64,000 bases of DNA. Source: CATQHD01 sp965243165 (GTDB lineage: Bacteria > Actinomycetota > Acidimicrobiia > Spongiisociales > Spongiisociaceae). Where the stretch lies: the NCBI GenBank assembly GCA_965243165.1, contig OZ251535.1:930001-994000 (forward strand). The letters run 5' to 3'. Each line of letters opens with the position of its first letter. The first letter of the stretch is position 1. Under the pieces are notes generated by a model. That model was not told where the DNA came from. It saw only the letters and a program-made list of their open reading frames with translations, and ran no database searches. Positions 9,152-17,246 of the stretch are shown here, piece after piece. The position numbers were made by a program, and so were the translations under genes.

Positions 9152-9157
9152 TAGCAT
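9152..9157 (+). promoter_or_regulatory. Candidate -10 (TAGCAT) for the BMP lipoprotein gene
   Basis: TAGCAT lies 26 bases before ATG 9184 in the 137-bp divergent intergenic region. On the opposite strand TACCAT (9085 to 9080) could serve the amidohydrolase. Neither has an obvious -35 box. Confidence 0.35.
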
Positions 9158-9183
9158 TGGGGCAGCCTGTGACAGGAGGAACG

Positions 9184-10269
9184 ATGAAGTTGACCAGAGA
9201 GACCTTCCTCGGCGTTGCCGCGGCGGCCGCCTTGATGCTCGCCGCCTGCGGTGAAAGCGCCGACACGACCGCCGCGCCCGAGACCACTGCGGCCCCGGTG
9301 ACGGAGGCCGCCGCCCCCGAGCAGGCGGACACCCCCTCGCAGATGCGGGTGGCGTTCATAGCCCCCAACCCCATCGACGATCCGTGGTACACGTCGGGGC
9401 TCGACTCGCTGGCCCGGCTCGAGGACTCCAGCCCCCACGGACTCGACATATCGACCCAATGGTTCGAGAACATCGCCTACGCGGACGGCGAGCGGGTCTT
9501 CAGGGAGCTGGCCTCGAGCGGCGAGTACGACATGATCGTCGGGCACAGCACCTACAGCGATGCGGTGGACGCCGTGAAGGACGAATACCCGGACATCGCC
9601 TTCGTCTTCTCGGGGTCCGGCAACGAACCGACCGGAGGCAACGGTTTCTGGATCGACACCTTCATCCACGAACCGGCCTATCTGACCGGAGTGGCCGCCG
9701 GCCTGATGACCCAGACCGACAAGATCGGGATCGTGGCCAACTACCCCTTCCCCAACGTCAACGCCCCCGTCAACGCCTACATAGCCGGGGCGGAAGCCGC
9801 CAACCCGGACGTCGAGTGGCAGGTGTCCTTCATCGAGAGCTGGTGGGACCCGGCCACCGCCAAGGTGTCGGCCGCCGCCCAGATCGCCGCCGGCGCCGAC
9901 GTGCTCTACGCGGTCGTATTCGGGGTGTACGAAGCGGCCGAAGAGGCCGGAAACGTGTACGCCGTGGGCGACCTCGTCGACGCCGAGGCCCTTTCGCCCG
10001 GCGTGGTGATCACCAGCACCGTCGCCAGATGGGACCAGGCCATCATGGAGGTCATCGACGCCTGGTGGGACCACCATGTCAACGGCATTCCCATGGCGGC
10101 GCCGATGCAGCGGATCATGTTCTTCATGCCCGAAGGCGGCGGCGACATAGCCCCGATGAACGAGGACCTGGTGCCCCAGGACGTCCGGGACGCCGTGCTC
10201 GAGGTGAGAGACCAGATAATGTCCGGGGAGCTGGTGGTCGAGCTCGACCATTCACCGCCGGAGCAGTAG
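9184..10269 (+). CDS. BMP-family (nucleoside-type) substrate-binding lipoprotein
   Basis: 361 aa from ATG 9184 with AGGAGG at 9174-9179. The signal sequence ends in a lipobox LAAC, followed by a Thr/Ala/Pro-rich linker. The mature domain matches the basic membrane protein/PnrA family: RVAFIAPNPIDDPWYTSGLD, a YADGERVFRELASSGEYDMIVG segment, DIAFVFSGSGN, the signature EPAYLTGVAAGLMTQTDKIG, and a C-terminal DQAIMEVIDAWWD. Characterised members bind purine nucleosides outside the membrane and pass them to an ABC transporter. No cognate ATPase or permease is adjacent, so the partner must be elsewhere or the protein acts otherwise. Diverges from the amidohydrolase gene. Confidence 0.85.
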   Translation: MKLTRETFLGVAAAAALMLAACGESADTTAAPETTAAPVTEAAAPEQADTPSQMRVAFIAPNPIDDPWYTSGLDSLARLEDSSPHGLDISTQWFENIAYADGERVFRELASSGEYDMIVGHSTYSDAVDAVKDEYPDIAFVFSGSGNEPTGGNGFWIDTFIHEPAYLTGVAAGLMTQTDKIGIVANYPFPNVNAPVNAYIAGAEAANPDVEWQVSFIESWWDPATAKVSAAAQIAAGADVLYAVVFGVYEAAEEAGNVYAVGDLVDAEALSPGVVITSTVARWDQAIMEVIDAWWDHHVNGIPMAAPMQRIMFFMPEGGGDIAPMNEDLVPQDVRDAVLEVRDQIMSGELVVELDHSPPEQ

Positions 10270-10286
10270 AGCCGCCCGGGGTTTCT

Positions 10287-12560
10287 GTGGCGGAGCAGGG
10301 CGGCCCGCCTGCGGCGGCGGAACCTCCCGCCGGCGGGAGGGGCGCGGCGCGGGCCGGTATCCGGTTTGCCGTCTTGGCGGCGGCCGCGGCGGCGGCGCTG
10401 GCGTTCGGGGCGGAGGCCGCTTCCGGCCAGGGAGGGTTCTCCGACCTCAGTGGATTTCACGAACCCGCCGTCCAAGCCTTGACCGCCGAAGGGATTCTGT
10501 CCGGCACCGAATGCGGCCGGGGCCTTTTCTGCCCCGACGGCCCGGTTCAGCGCTGGGTGATGGCGGTGTGGCTGGTCAGAGCCGTCGAGCAGGGCATTCC
10601 CGCCTCGCCCAACCGTTTCGCCGATATGGACCCCCGCTTCGACTGGTGGTCCCCCTACGCCAACCGCCTGGCCGAGCTGGAGATCGGCCGGGGGTGTTCG
10701 GCCTCCCCGCCCCTCTACTGCCCCAACCATCCGGTGACCCGCGGGCAGATGGCGTCCTTCCTGGTCAGGGCCTTCGACTTCGGACCGGGGCCGTCGTCCG
10801 GGTTCACCGACACCGCCGGCAGCCCGCACGCCTCCGCCGCCGATGCGCTGGCGGCGGCGGGCGTCACCGCCGGATGCGGAAACAGTCCCTTCCGTTTCTG
10901 CCCCGACGCTCTGGTCACCCGCGGGCAGACAGCCGTCATGCTGGCCAGGGCGCTCCGCCTCGACCTTCCGTCCCCCGATGGATTCACCGCCCTTACGACC
11001 GGGGGTCAGCACTCGTGCGGCCTGCGGGAGGGCCGGACGCTGGACTGCTGGGGCGACAACCGGGCCGAGCAGTCCGAGGCCCCTGCCGGAGAGTTTACCT
11101 CTGTATCCGCCGGACGCTCCCATACCTGCGCGGTGCGCGCCGAGACCAAACGGGCGGTTTGCTGGGGCGCCAACGGGCGCGGCCAGTCGGCCGCTCCGGA
11201 CGGGGCCTTCACCGAGGCGGCCGCCGGGGGGTTCCACACGTGCGGGCTGCTGGAAGGCGGCTCGGTCACCTGCTGGGGCGACAACGAGCACCACCAGCGG
11301 TTCGCCCCGGCGGCGGGGTTGGCTTCCCTCGACGCCGGTTGGGCCCACACCTGCGGGTTGAGGCCGGACGGCCGGGCGGTCTGCTGGGGGGACGACCGGC
11401 GCGGCCAGTCGAACGCTCCGGAGGGGGCTTTCACCTCGGTGTCCGCCGGCGGTTCCCACACCTGCGGGTTGCTGGCGGACGGCGGGGCGGCGGTCTGTTG
11501 GGGCGACAACGAGCACGGACAGTCGGACGCCCCTTCGGGAAGGTTCATCTCGGTTGCGGCGGGCGCCGACCATACATGCGGGGTGCGGGCCGGCGGAGAG
11601 ATGGTCTGTTGGGGCGGCGACACCGCCGGGCAGCTGGACGCCCCTGACGGATCGTTCACGGCAGTGGCCTCAGGCGGCGCCCTTTCTTGCGGTTTGCTCG
11701 CGGACGGCGGGGCGGTCTGCTGGGGCGGAGGCCAAGCCGCCCACCTGACCTTCCCCGAGGAGGAGATGACCGCCCTCTCCGCCGGTGGTTCCCACACCTG
11801 CGGGCTGCTCGCGGCCGGCGGCGGGGCCGTGTGTTGGGGCGACGACGCAGCCGGGCAGTCGACCGCCCCCTCCGGTGAGTTCCTTGCGGTGTCGGCCGGG
11901 GATATGCATTCGTGCGGGGTGCGGGCCGGCGGCGGGGTTGTGTGTTGGGGTGACAATGGGTTTGGGCAGTCGGATGCTCCGGAGGAGGGGGTGTTTTCGG
12001 CGGTGTCGGCGGGGGGTTCGCATTCGTGCGGGGTGCGGTCCGATGGGCGGGCGGTGTGTTGGGGCGCCTCCGCGCGACGGCGGCTGGCCGCCCCTTCCGG
12101 TGAGTTCCTTGCGGTGTCGGCGGGGGGTTCGCATTCGTGCGGGGTGCGGGCCGGCGGCGGGGTTGTGTGTTGGGGTGACAATGGGTTTGGGCAGTCGGAT
12201 GCTCCGGAGGAGGGGGTGTTTTCGGCGGTGTCGGCGGGGGGTTCGCATTCGTGCGGGGTGCGGTCCGATGGGCGGGTGGTGTGTTGGGGCGAAGACTCAC
12301 AGCGGCGGATCGACGCCCCATCCGGAACCTTCACCGCCGTGTCCGCCGGCGACCGGCACACCTGCGGGATCCGTTCCCAAGGGGACTTGGTCTGTTGGGG
12401 CGCCGCCGGGCCCCGGCATGCGGGCAAGCCCCCCGGCTCTTTCATCGCGGCCGCGGCCGGCGACCAGCACACCTGCGCGGTCCGGTCCGGCGGAGCCGCC
12501 GTCTGCTGGGGCCGCCCGCCGGTCCTGCAGGCGCCGGAAGACGCCTCGATGCGGTCTTGA
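10287..12560 (+). CDS. Secreted protein with S-layer-like repeats and RCC1-type beta-propeller repeats
   Basis: 757 aa from GTG 10287, 17 bp after the BMP gene; the ribosome site is weak. A signal peptide (AVLAAAAAAALAFGAEAASG) is followed by three S-layer-homology-like units (FSDLSGFHEP..., FADMDPRFDWWSPYANRLAE, FTDTAGSPHASAADALA), each ending in a FCPDxxVTRGQ-type helix. This arrangement is common in Acidimicrobiia surface proteins. From about residue 230 some fourteen RCC1-like repeats of 36-39 aa follow, each with SVSAGGSHTCGL...AVCWGD, so every blade carries a Cys pair that could form disulphides outside the cell. Probable role: surface-attached propeller for binding or adhesion; ligand unknown. 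Confidence 0.8.
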   Translation: MAEQGGPPAAAEPPAGGRGAARAGIRFAVLAAAAAAALAFGAEAASGQGGFSDLSGFHEPAVQALTAEGILSGTECGRGLFCPDGPVQRWVMAVWLVRAVEQGIPASPNRFADMDPRFDWWSPYANRLAELEIGRGCSASPPLYCPNHPVTRGQMASFLVRAFDFGPGPSSGFTDTAGSPHASAADALAAAGVTAGCGNSPFRFCPDALVTRGQTAVMLARALRLDLPSPDGFTALTTGGQHSCGLREGRTLDCWGDNRAEQSEAPAGEFTSVSAGRSHTCAVRAETKRAVCWGANGRGQSAAPDGAFTEAAAGGFHTCGLLEGGSVTCWGDNEHHQRFAPAAGLASLDAGWAHTCGLRPDGRAVCWGDDRRGQSNAPEGAFTSVSAGGSHTCGLLADGGAAVCWGDNEHGQSDAPSGRFISVAAGADHTCGVRAGGEMVCWGGDTAGQLDAPDGSFTAVASGGALSCGLLADGGAVCWGGGQAAHLTFPEEEMTALSAGGSHTCGLLAAGGGAVCWGDDAAGQSTAPSGEFLAVSAGDMHSCGVRAGGGVVCWGDNGFGQSDAPEEGVFSAVSAGGSHSCGVRSDGRAVCWGASARRRLAAPSGEFLAVSAGGSHSCGVRAGGGVVCWGDNGFGQSDAPEEGVFSAVSAGGSHSCGVRSDGRVVCWGEDSQRRIDAPSGTFTAVSAGDRHTCGIRSQGDLVCWGAAGPRHAGKPPGSFIAAAAGDQHTCAVRSGGAAVCWGRPPVLQAPEDASMRS
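11870..12291 (+). repeat. Two nearly identical 200-bp segments within RCC1 repeats
   Basis: Segment 11870-12066 recurs at 12095-12291 (offset 225 bp, two propeller repeats). Identity at nucleotide level is almost complete, including a G/T-rich codon style (TCGGCGGGGGGTTCGCATTC) unlike the C-rich flanks, indicating recent duplication or gene conversion. Confidence 0.88.
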
Positions 12561-12622
12561 GCAGGTAACCAGGGCAGGCCCGCGGCGTCCTTCGCTCGTT
12601 GTTCACGCAGTAAGGAGCGGCA

Positions 12623-14266
12623 ATGATCAGAAGGCATACAAAACTTGAAATGACAGCCCTTTTTCTGGCGGCGTTGTTTGCTTTGCCGTCTTGCAGCACC
12701 GATCAGATCAGCTCGGCAGAAGTGTCTGGGTTGGAGAACGATGACGACGTTGGAAGTTGGAAGAGTACAGGTTTTGTGGATGGGCGGGTTCAGATTCCTG
12801 GTGCTCGGCAGTTGCCTTTGTGGGCGCCTGATGACAGCCGGATGATCTATTGGGTGGATGACGACGGTGACGGTGACGGCGAAGGCGAGGCTTGGGTTTC
12901 GTTACCCGACGGACGGGCCGCCGAGCTGTTGGCCGGAGCGTCCGAGCCGGTGTGGTCTCCTGACGGTTCCCGGATCGCCTATCGGGTGGAGGGCGAAGAC
13001 GATGTGCAGGGGTTGTGGATCTGGTCGGCGGAGGGAGGGCCTGAGCGGGTGGTGCCCGGTGAAGTGGGCCGTTGGGAGTGGTCTCCTGACGGCGCTCGGC
13101 TTGCCTATTGGGCGTGGAGCGGTGTGGATTCTTCGGCAAGAAAAGTCGAGTTGTGGATTTGGTCGGTCGGCGGCACCGCCGAACTGGTAGCTCCTGGGCC
13201 CTTTTCGGGGGAAGCAAGGTGGTCGTCCAATGGACTCGGGTTTGCCTTGGAGGCGAAAGACGGCGGTTTGTGGATTTGGTCGGCGGGCGAGAGCGGCGTC
13301 GAGGATCGGCCCGGCGGGATCCTGCGGGTGACTGTCGATGATTTGGTATACTGGCAGTTGTCACCAGACGGAGATCGTATAGCTTATGTAGTGGACGGGA
13401 ATGATGAATCTGTTGATTCTTTGTGGGTTGCTTCGGCCGCTGCTGGCGAGGTTGAACATGTGGCAAACGTCAATCTGGCTCCTTGGTCTTTGTCCTGGTC
13501 CCCTGACGGCGAATGGATAGGTTACTCAATCGAAAATGACTATTATGAGGAAGATGAACTGGTTGAAGTCGATGATGATCTGTGGGTCGCCTCTATAGGG
13601 CGGTACAGCGATGGGCAGATGGTGCAGTCCGCAGAGTTGTTGTTAGAAGGTGTGCAGGATTGGTATTGGGATTATTGGAATGCTCCGCCTGGAGGGCGTA
13701 TATATTACAGTGTGGAGAAGGAGGAGAGCGTAAGTCTTTGGGTTATGTCTCCTCAGAGGGACGATAAGAGGCTGATCAGCGAGACGAGTGCTGGTCCCCC
13801 GTCTCCTGATGGGAAGAGAGTTGTATCGCCGGACGGCAAAGACAGCCTGTTGTTGCCTCGCGATGTTGTCGGGTCGCCCGAATGGTCTGCTGACAGCCGC
13901 CATCTCGCATATATGGTGAAGTACAGCAAGGCTGATTGGCATGAGGATTATCGTTTGTGGGTCTGGACGGTAGGAGAGGAAATTCCGGAGTTGCTCTCTT
14001 GGGATGTAAGCTTTTGGTTATGGTCTCCTAAAGGAGGCCGCTTGGCGTATTATGAAGCCACCAGAGGAGATCATTCTGATTCGCTGGGAATAGGGGTGGA
14101 TTTCGGTGATTTGTATATATGGTCAGGCGACGACAATATCAACGGGTTGCTGGCGCGTGATGTAGATAGGGTAACATGGTTTTGGTCTGCCCATGACCGT
14201 TACATAACATACGGTACTGAAGAAGGGATATTTGTCGTTGATGTAAACGGTTCCTTGTTGCAATGA
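12623..14266 (+). CDS. Lipoprotein with WD40-like (PD40/TolB-type) beta-propeller repeats
   Basis: 547 aa from ATG 12623, preceded by AAGGAG. Signal sequence with lipobox LPSC near residues 21-24. The mature part repeats WSPDGSRIAYRV and LWIWSAEGGPE units (e.g. WSPDGARLAYWAW, LSPDGDRIAYVVDG, WSPDGEWIGYSIE), the Ser-Pro-Asp-Gly signature of PD40/TolB propeller blades. Probably an extracytoplasmic scaffold; no catalytic motif is seen. Codon use changes along the gene: the first 700 bp are GC-rich, and from about 13340 the sequence is clearly AT-richer. No obvious functional partner nearby. Confidence 0.75.
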   Translation: MIRRHTKLEMTALFLAALFALPSCSTDQISSAEVSGLENDDDVGSWKSTGFVDGRVQIPGARQLPLWAPDDSRMIYWVDDDGDGDGEGEAWVSLPDGRAAELLAGASEPVWSPDGSRIAYRVEGEDDVQGLWIWSAEGGPERVVPGEVGRWEWSPDGARLAYWAWSGVDSSARKVELWIWSVGGTAELVAPGPFSGEARWSSNGLGFALEAKDGGLWIWSAGESGVEDRPGGILRVTVDDLVYWQLSPDGDRIAYVVDGNDESVDSLWVASAAAGEVEHVANVNLAPWSLSWSPDGEWIGYSIENDYYEEDELVEVDDDLWVASIGRYSDGQMVQSAELLLEGVQDWYWDYWNAPPGGRIYYSVEKEESVSLWVMSPQRDDKRLISETSAGPPSPDGKRVVSPDGKDSLLLPRDVVGSPEWSADSRHLAYMVKYSKADWHEDYRLWVWTVGEEIPELLSWDVSFWLWSPKGGRLAYYEATRGDHSDSLGIGVDFGDLYIWSGDDNINGLLARDVDRVTWFWSAHDRYITYGTEEGIFVVDVNGSLLQ

Positions 14267-14338
14267 GGATGAGGGCGCTGGCGCAGGGTAGGGGGAATCG
14301 GGTGCTGTCCGGGGCCGTGCGGGGGAAGAGGCGCGTTC

Positions 14339-15406
14339 TCAGGGGTGGGGGGTGATCACGTTTCGGCCGAGGACCCGGCGGTTGCGCAGGCTGTCGATCG
14401 CGTTCTCTAGGCCGTCGAGGCCGGAGCGGCCGGCTATGACTGTTTTGAGGCGGCCTTCGGCGGCCAGGTGCAGGGCGGTTTCGAGGTCTTGCTTCGAGCC
14501 GGCGGCGGAGGAGAGGATGCGGAGCTCGTTCTTTATGAGCTCGCTGGGGTGGAAGTCGTAGGCTTGGGCGGTGTAGCCGATCTGGACGAAGGCGCCGCCG
14601 GGGGCCAGGCAGCGCAGGCCGGCCCGCATGGTCTCCCGGGTTCCGACCGTTTCGAAGAACACGTCCGGGCGGCGGCCCAGCAGACCGCACACCTCCTCTT
14701 CCAGGGCTGTGTAGTCCTCCGGCGTCCGGGCGCAGAGGACGGCCCGGGCGCCCAGGGACTCGGCCAGCTCGAGCTTGGCGGGGTCGTCGCCCACCGCCGC
14801 CGCCGAGGCGCCCGCCTGCACCGCCGCCTGGATCAGCATCAGCCCGACCCCCCCGATCCCGTTGACCACCGCCGCCCCGCCGAGGCCGACCCCGGACAGG
14901 CGGACCGCATGGACGGCGCTCATCCCGCTGCAGGCCAGCACCGCCCCGTCTTCGGGCGGCACCGAAGGCGGCAGGGGAACCAGGTTGGCCTCCGGCGCCA
15001 GCAGGTATTCGGCGAAGCCCCCGTCCACGGTGAAACCGATCATGCCGCCCGGCCGTTCGCAGAGCCGGTCCCGCCCGGTTCGGCAGAGGCGGCACGAGCC
15101 GCAGTTCACCACGTTGTAGACCGCCGCCCTCATCCCCAGCATCTCCGGGCGGCCGGGCGCCTCGCACACCACGCCCGCCGCCTCATGGCCCAGCACCCGA
15201 GGGGCGCCCCGGGGGTCGAGCAGGCCGTCGAGGAAATGCAGCTCGGTGCCGCACACCCCCGCCGCCTCCACCCGCAGCACCGTCCAACCGTCCGCCGCCC
15301 TGGGCGCCGGGCGCTCGGCCAGCCTCAGGGTCTTCTCTGCGGTCAGCTCGGCCGCCCGCATGGAAGAAGGCGGCGCGGCGGGCGCCGGCCGAGCGGGTGC
15401 TATCAT
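14339..15406 (-). CDS. Zinc-dependent alcohol dehydrogenase (MDR superfamily)
   Basis: 355 aa from ATG 15406, chosen because TACGAT lies six bases upstream; the domain proper begins at a second ATG (15361). Catalytic zinc ligands fit AAGVCGTELHF and LGHEAAGVV, and the structural zinc loop has four Cys in NCGSCRLCRTGRDRLC. The nucleotide-binding fold shows NGIGGVGLMLIQAA and, after the next strand, VGDDPAKLELAESLGA. Family members oxidise alcohols or polyols with NAD(P); substrate not deducible. It is divergent from the ABC importer operon, 114 bp away. Confidence 0.86.
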   Translation of the reverse strand: MIAPARPAPAAPPSSMRAAELTAEKTLRLAERPAPRAADGWTVLRVEAAGVCGTELHFLDGLLDPRGAPRVLGHEAAGVVCEAPGRPEMLGMRAAVYNVVNCGSCRLCRTGRDRLCERPGGMIGFTVDGGFAEYLLAPEANLVPLPPSVPPEDGAVLACSGMSAVHAVRLSGVGLGGAAVVNGIGGVGLMLIQAAVQAGASAAAVGDDPAKLELAESLGARAVLCARTPEDYTALEEEVCGLLGRRPDVFFETVGTRETMRAGLRCLAPGGAFVQIGYTAQAYDFHPSELIKNELRILSSAAGSKQDLETALHLAAEGRLKTVIAGRSGLDGLENAIDSLRNRRVLGRNVITPHP

Positions 15407-15412
15407 GCGGCC

Positions 15413-15418
15413 ATCGTA
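15413..15418 (-). promoter_or_regulatory. -10-like TACGAT immediately before the ADH start
   Basis: TACGAT on the minus strand (15418 to 15413) with six bases to ATG 15406, the same spacing as TATAAT-ATG at 5386/5379. Suggests leaderless transcription. A separate TACCAT at 15473-15478 on the plus strand may serve the ABC operon. Confidence 0.42.
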
Positions 15419-15520
15419 ACGCCCCGCCCATGCGCCGCCCGCGGCGCGTGTTTTGTGTAAGAGGCGGGCGTCTACCATCATCCCGCCCAAAGTCCAGCTA
15501 GCAGCGTTGGAGGTTGTCGA

Positions 15521-16312
15521 TTGGTTTCTGAAGGGGCGGCCGTTGCCCGCGGGGGCGGCGCCGCGTTGCTCGACCTCGACCGCATCACCCAGGTATTCGA
15601 CAAGCGGGGGGATCAGCTGGTTGCTCTCTCGGAGGTGTCGCTGAAGGCGCGCCGGGGGGAGTTCATCAGCCTGGTGGGGCCGTCCGGCTGCGGCAAGTCC
15701 ACCATGCTGAAGATCATCGGCGGCCTGCTGGCGCCGACTTCGGGAACCGTTCACCTGGGGGGTAACCTCATCACCGAACCCCGCCCCGAGATCGGGCTCA
15801 TGTTCCAGACCTCCACTCTCTTCCCCTGGCGCAACGTAACCCGCAACATCACCCTCCCGCTCGAGATCACCAGGGAAGACGGGGACTGGAAGCAGCGGGT
15901 GGCCGAGATCATCGACCTGGTCCAGCTCAACGGGTTCGAGAACCACTATCCCCGGGAGCTGTCGGGCGGCATGCAGCAGAGGGTGGCCCTCAGCCGGCTG
16001 CTGATCTCCGATCCCGAGCTCATGCTGCTGGACGAGCCTTTCGGGTCGCTCGACGAGTTCACCAGGGAGCACCTGAACGCCGAGCTGGCCAGGATCGTCG
16101 AGCACTCCGGCAAGACCACCATCTTCGTTACCCACAACATCCCCGAAGCGGTGTTCCTCTCCGACTGGGTGGCCGTCATGGGGACCACGCCGGGGCGGAT
16201 ACTCGAGATGCTGGAGGTAGACCTGCCCCGACCGCGCCTCCCCGCCTCGCGGCTGCACCAGGAATACGCCGAGACCGTCTACCGGATCCGTGAGATCCTG
16301 GGCCTCCACTAG
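15521..16312 (+). CDS. ABC transporter ATPase, nitrate/sulfonate/taurine (SsuB/TauB)-type
   Basis: 263 aa. Start is TTG 15521 with GGAGG seven bases upstream (15509-15513). All ABC motifs are present: Walker A GPSGCGKST, Q-loop LMFQTSTLFPW, signature LSGGMQQR, Walker B ELMLLDEPFGSLD and H-loop FVTHNIPEA. The FGSLDEFTRE extension is typical of the nitrate/sulfonate/bicarbonate import subfamily. It is the cytoplasmic motor for the permease (16337) and binding lipoprotein (17247) that follow in the same operon. Confidence 0.92.
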   Translation: MVSEGAAVARGGGAALLDLDRITQVFDKRGDQLVALSEVSLKARRGEFISLVGPSGCGKSTMLKIIGGLLAPTSGTVHLGGNLITEPRPEIGLMFQTSTLFPWRNVTRNITLPLEITREDGDWKQRVAEIIDLVQLNGFENHYPRELSGGMQQRVALSRLLISDPELMLLDEPFGSLDEFTREHLNAELARIVEHSGKTTIFVTHNIPEAVFLSDWVAVMGTTPGRILEMLEVDLPRPRLPASRLHQEYAETVYRIREILGLH

Positions 16313-16336
16313 GATGTACAGAGGAGAAGAGCGAAC

Positions 16337-17194
16337 ATGTCATCCGACCGCCTGATGGACGCCCCTTCGACCGAGATCGACGTTTCCCCCGGCCGCCTCT
16401 TGAGCGGCTTCCGCGGCCGCAGGGCGCTGGACCAGGCGCTGCTCACCGGCGGGGCGGTGGTGGTGCTCGTCCTCATCTGGGAGGGCTTGAGCCGGCTGCA
16501 ACTGCGCTTCTGGCCGCCCATCGTCCTCTCGCGGCCCACCGAGATAATTCCGGCCTTCTTCGAGGCGGTGACCACCGGGTTCGTGTGGCGGCACTTCTGG
16601 GTGACCTTCCAAGAGACCATCCTCGGGTTCGTGTTCGGCGCGGGCGGGGGCTTCCTGCTCGGGGTGGGGGTCTCCCTGTCCCCGACCTTCCGCAAGGCCT
16701 TCTATCCGTTGATAGTGCTGTTCCAGTCCACTCCCCGGGTGGCGCTGGCCCCCATCTTCGGTGCCTGGCTCGGCTTCGGGATGGACGCCAAGGTGGCCCT
16801 GTCCGCCACCATCTGCTTCTTTCCGGTGCTGGTCAACACCATCACCGGGCTGACCATGATCGACGAGAACGCAGGCCTGCTGATGAAGTCGCTTCGGGCG
16901 GGCCGCTGGCAGACCTTCTGGTTTCTTCGGCTGCCCAGCTCGGTCCCCACCATCTTCGCCGGGCTGAAGGCGGCCCTGACCTTCGCCCTGATCGGCGCCA
17001 TCGTCGGCGAGTTTTTCCGCACCACCGAAGGGGCCGGCCACCTGATTGAGACCGCCGCCTTCCAGTTCCGAATGGAAGACGTGTTCGCTTATCTGATAAT
17101 GCTGGCGCTCTTCGGGCTGGGGCTCTTCCTGCTGGCCGGGTGGACGGAGAAGAAGCTGCTGTTCTGGCATATCGATGTCGACCAGCCGGCGTGA
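16337..17194 (+). CDS. ABC transporter permease (SsuC/TauC/ThiX type)
   Basis: 285 aa integral membrane protein starting ATG 16337 with GAGGAG upstream, 24 bp after the ATPase stop. Hydrophobic helices include LLTGGAVVVLVLIWEGL, ILGFVFGAGGGFLLGVGVSL and YLIMLALFGLGLFLLAGW. The EAA-loop region reads LRAGRWQTFWFLRLPSSVPT, where the coupling helix meets the ATPase. The family forms homodimeric permeases for sulfonate, nitrate or pyrimidine-precursor import. Confidence 0.9.
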   Translation: MSSDRLMDAPSTEIDVSPGRLLSGFRGRRALDQALLTGGAVVVLVLIWEGLSRLQLRFWPPIVLSRPTEIIPAFFEAVTTGFVWRHFWVTFQETILGFVFGAGGGFLLGVGVSLSPTFRKAFYPLIVLFQSTPRVALAPIFGAWLGFGMDAKVALSATICFFPVLVNTITGLTMIDENAGLLMKSLRAGRWQTFWFLRLPSSVPTIFAGLKAALTFALIGAIVGEFFRTTEGAGHLIETAAFQFRMEDVFAYLIMLALFGLGLFLLAGWTEKKLLFWHIDVDQPA

Positions 17195-17246
17195 TTATCA
17201 TTGCCGCGAAGTGCGGCGCTCAACCAGACTAAGGAGGAAGGGAATC

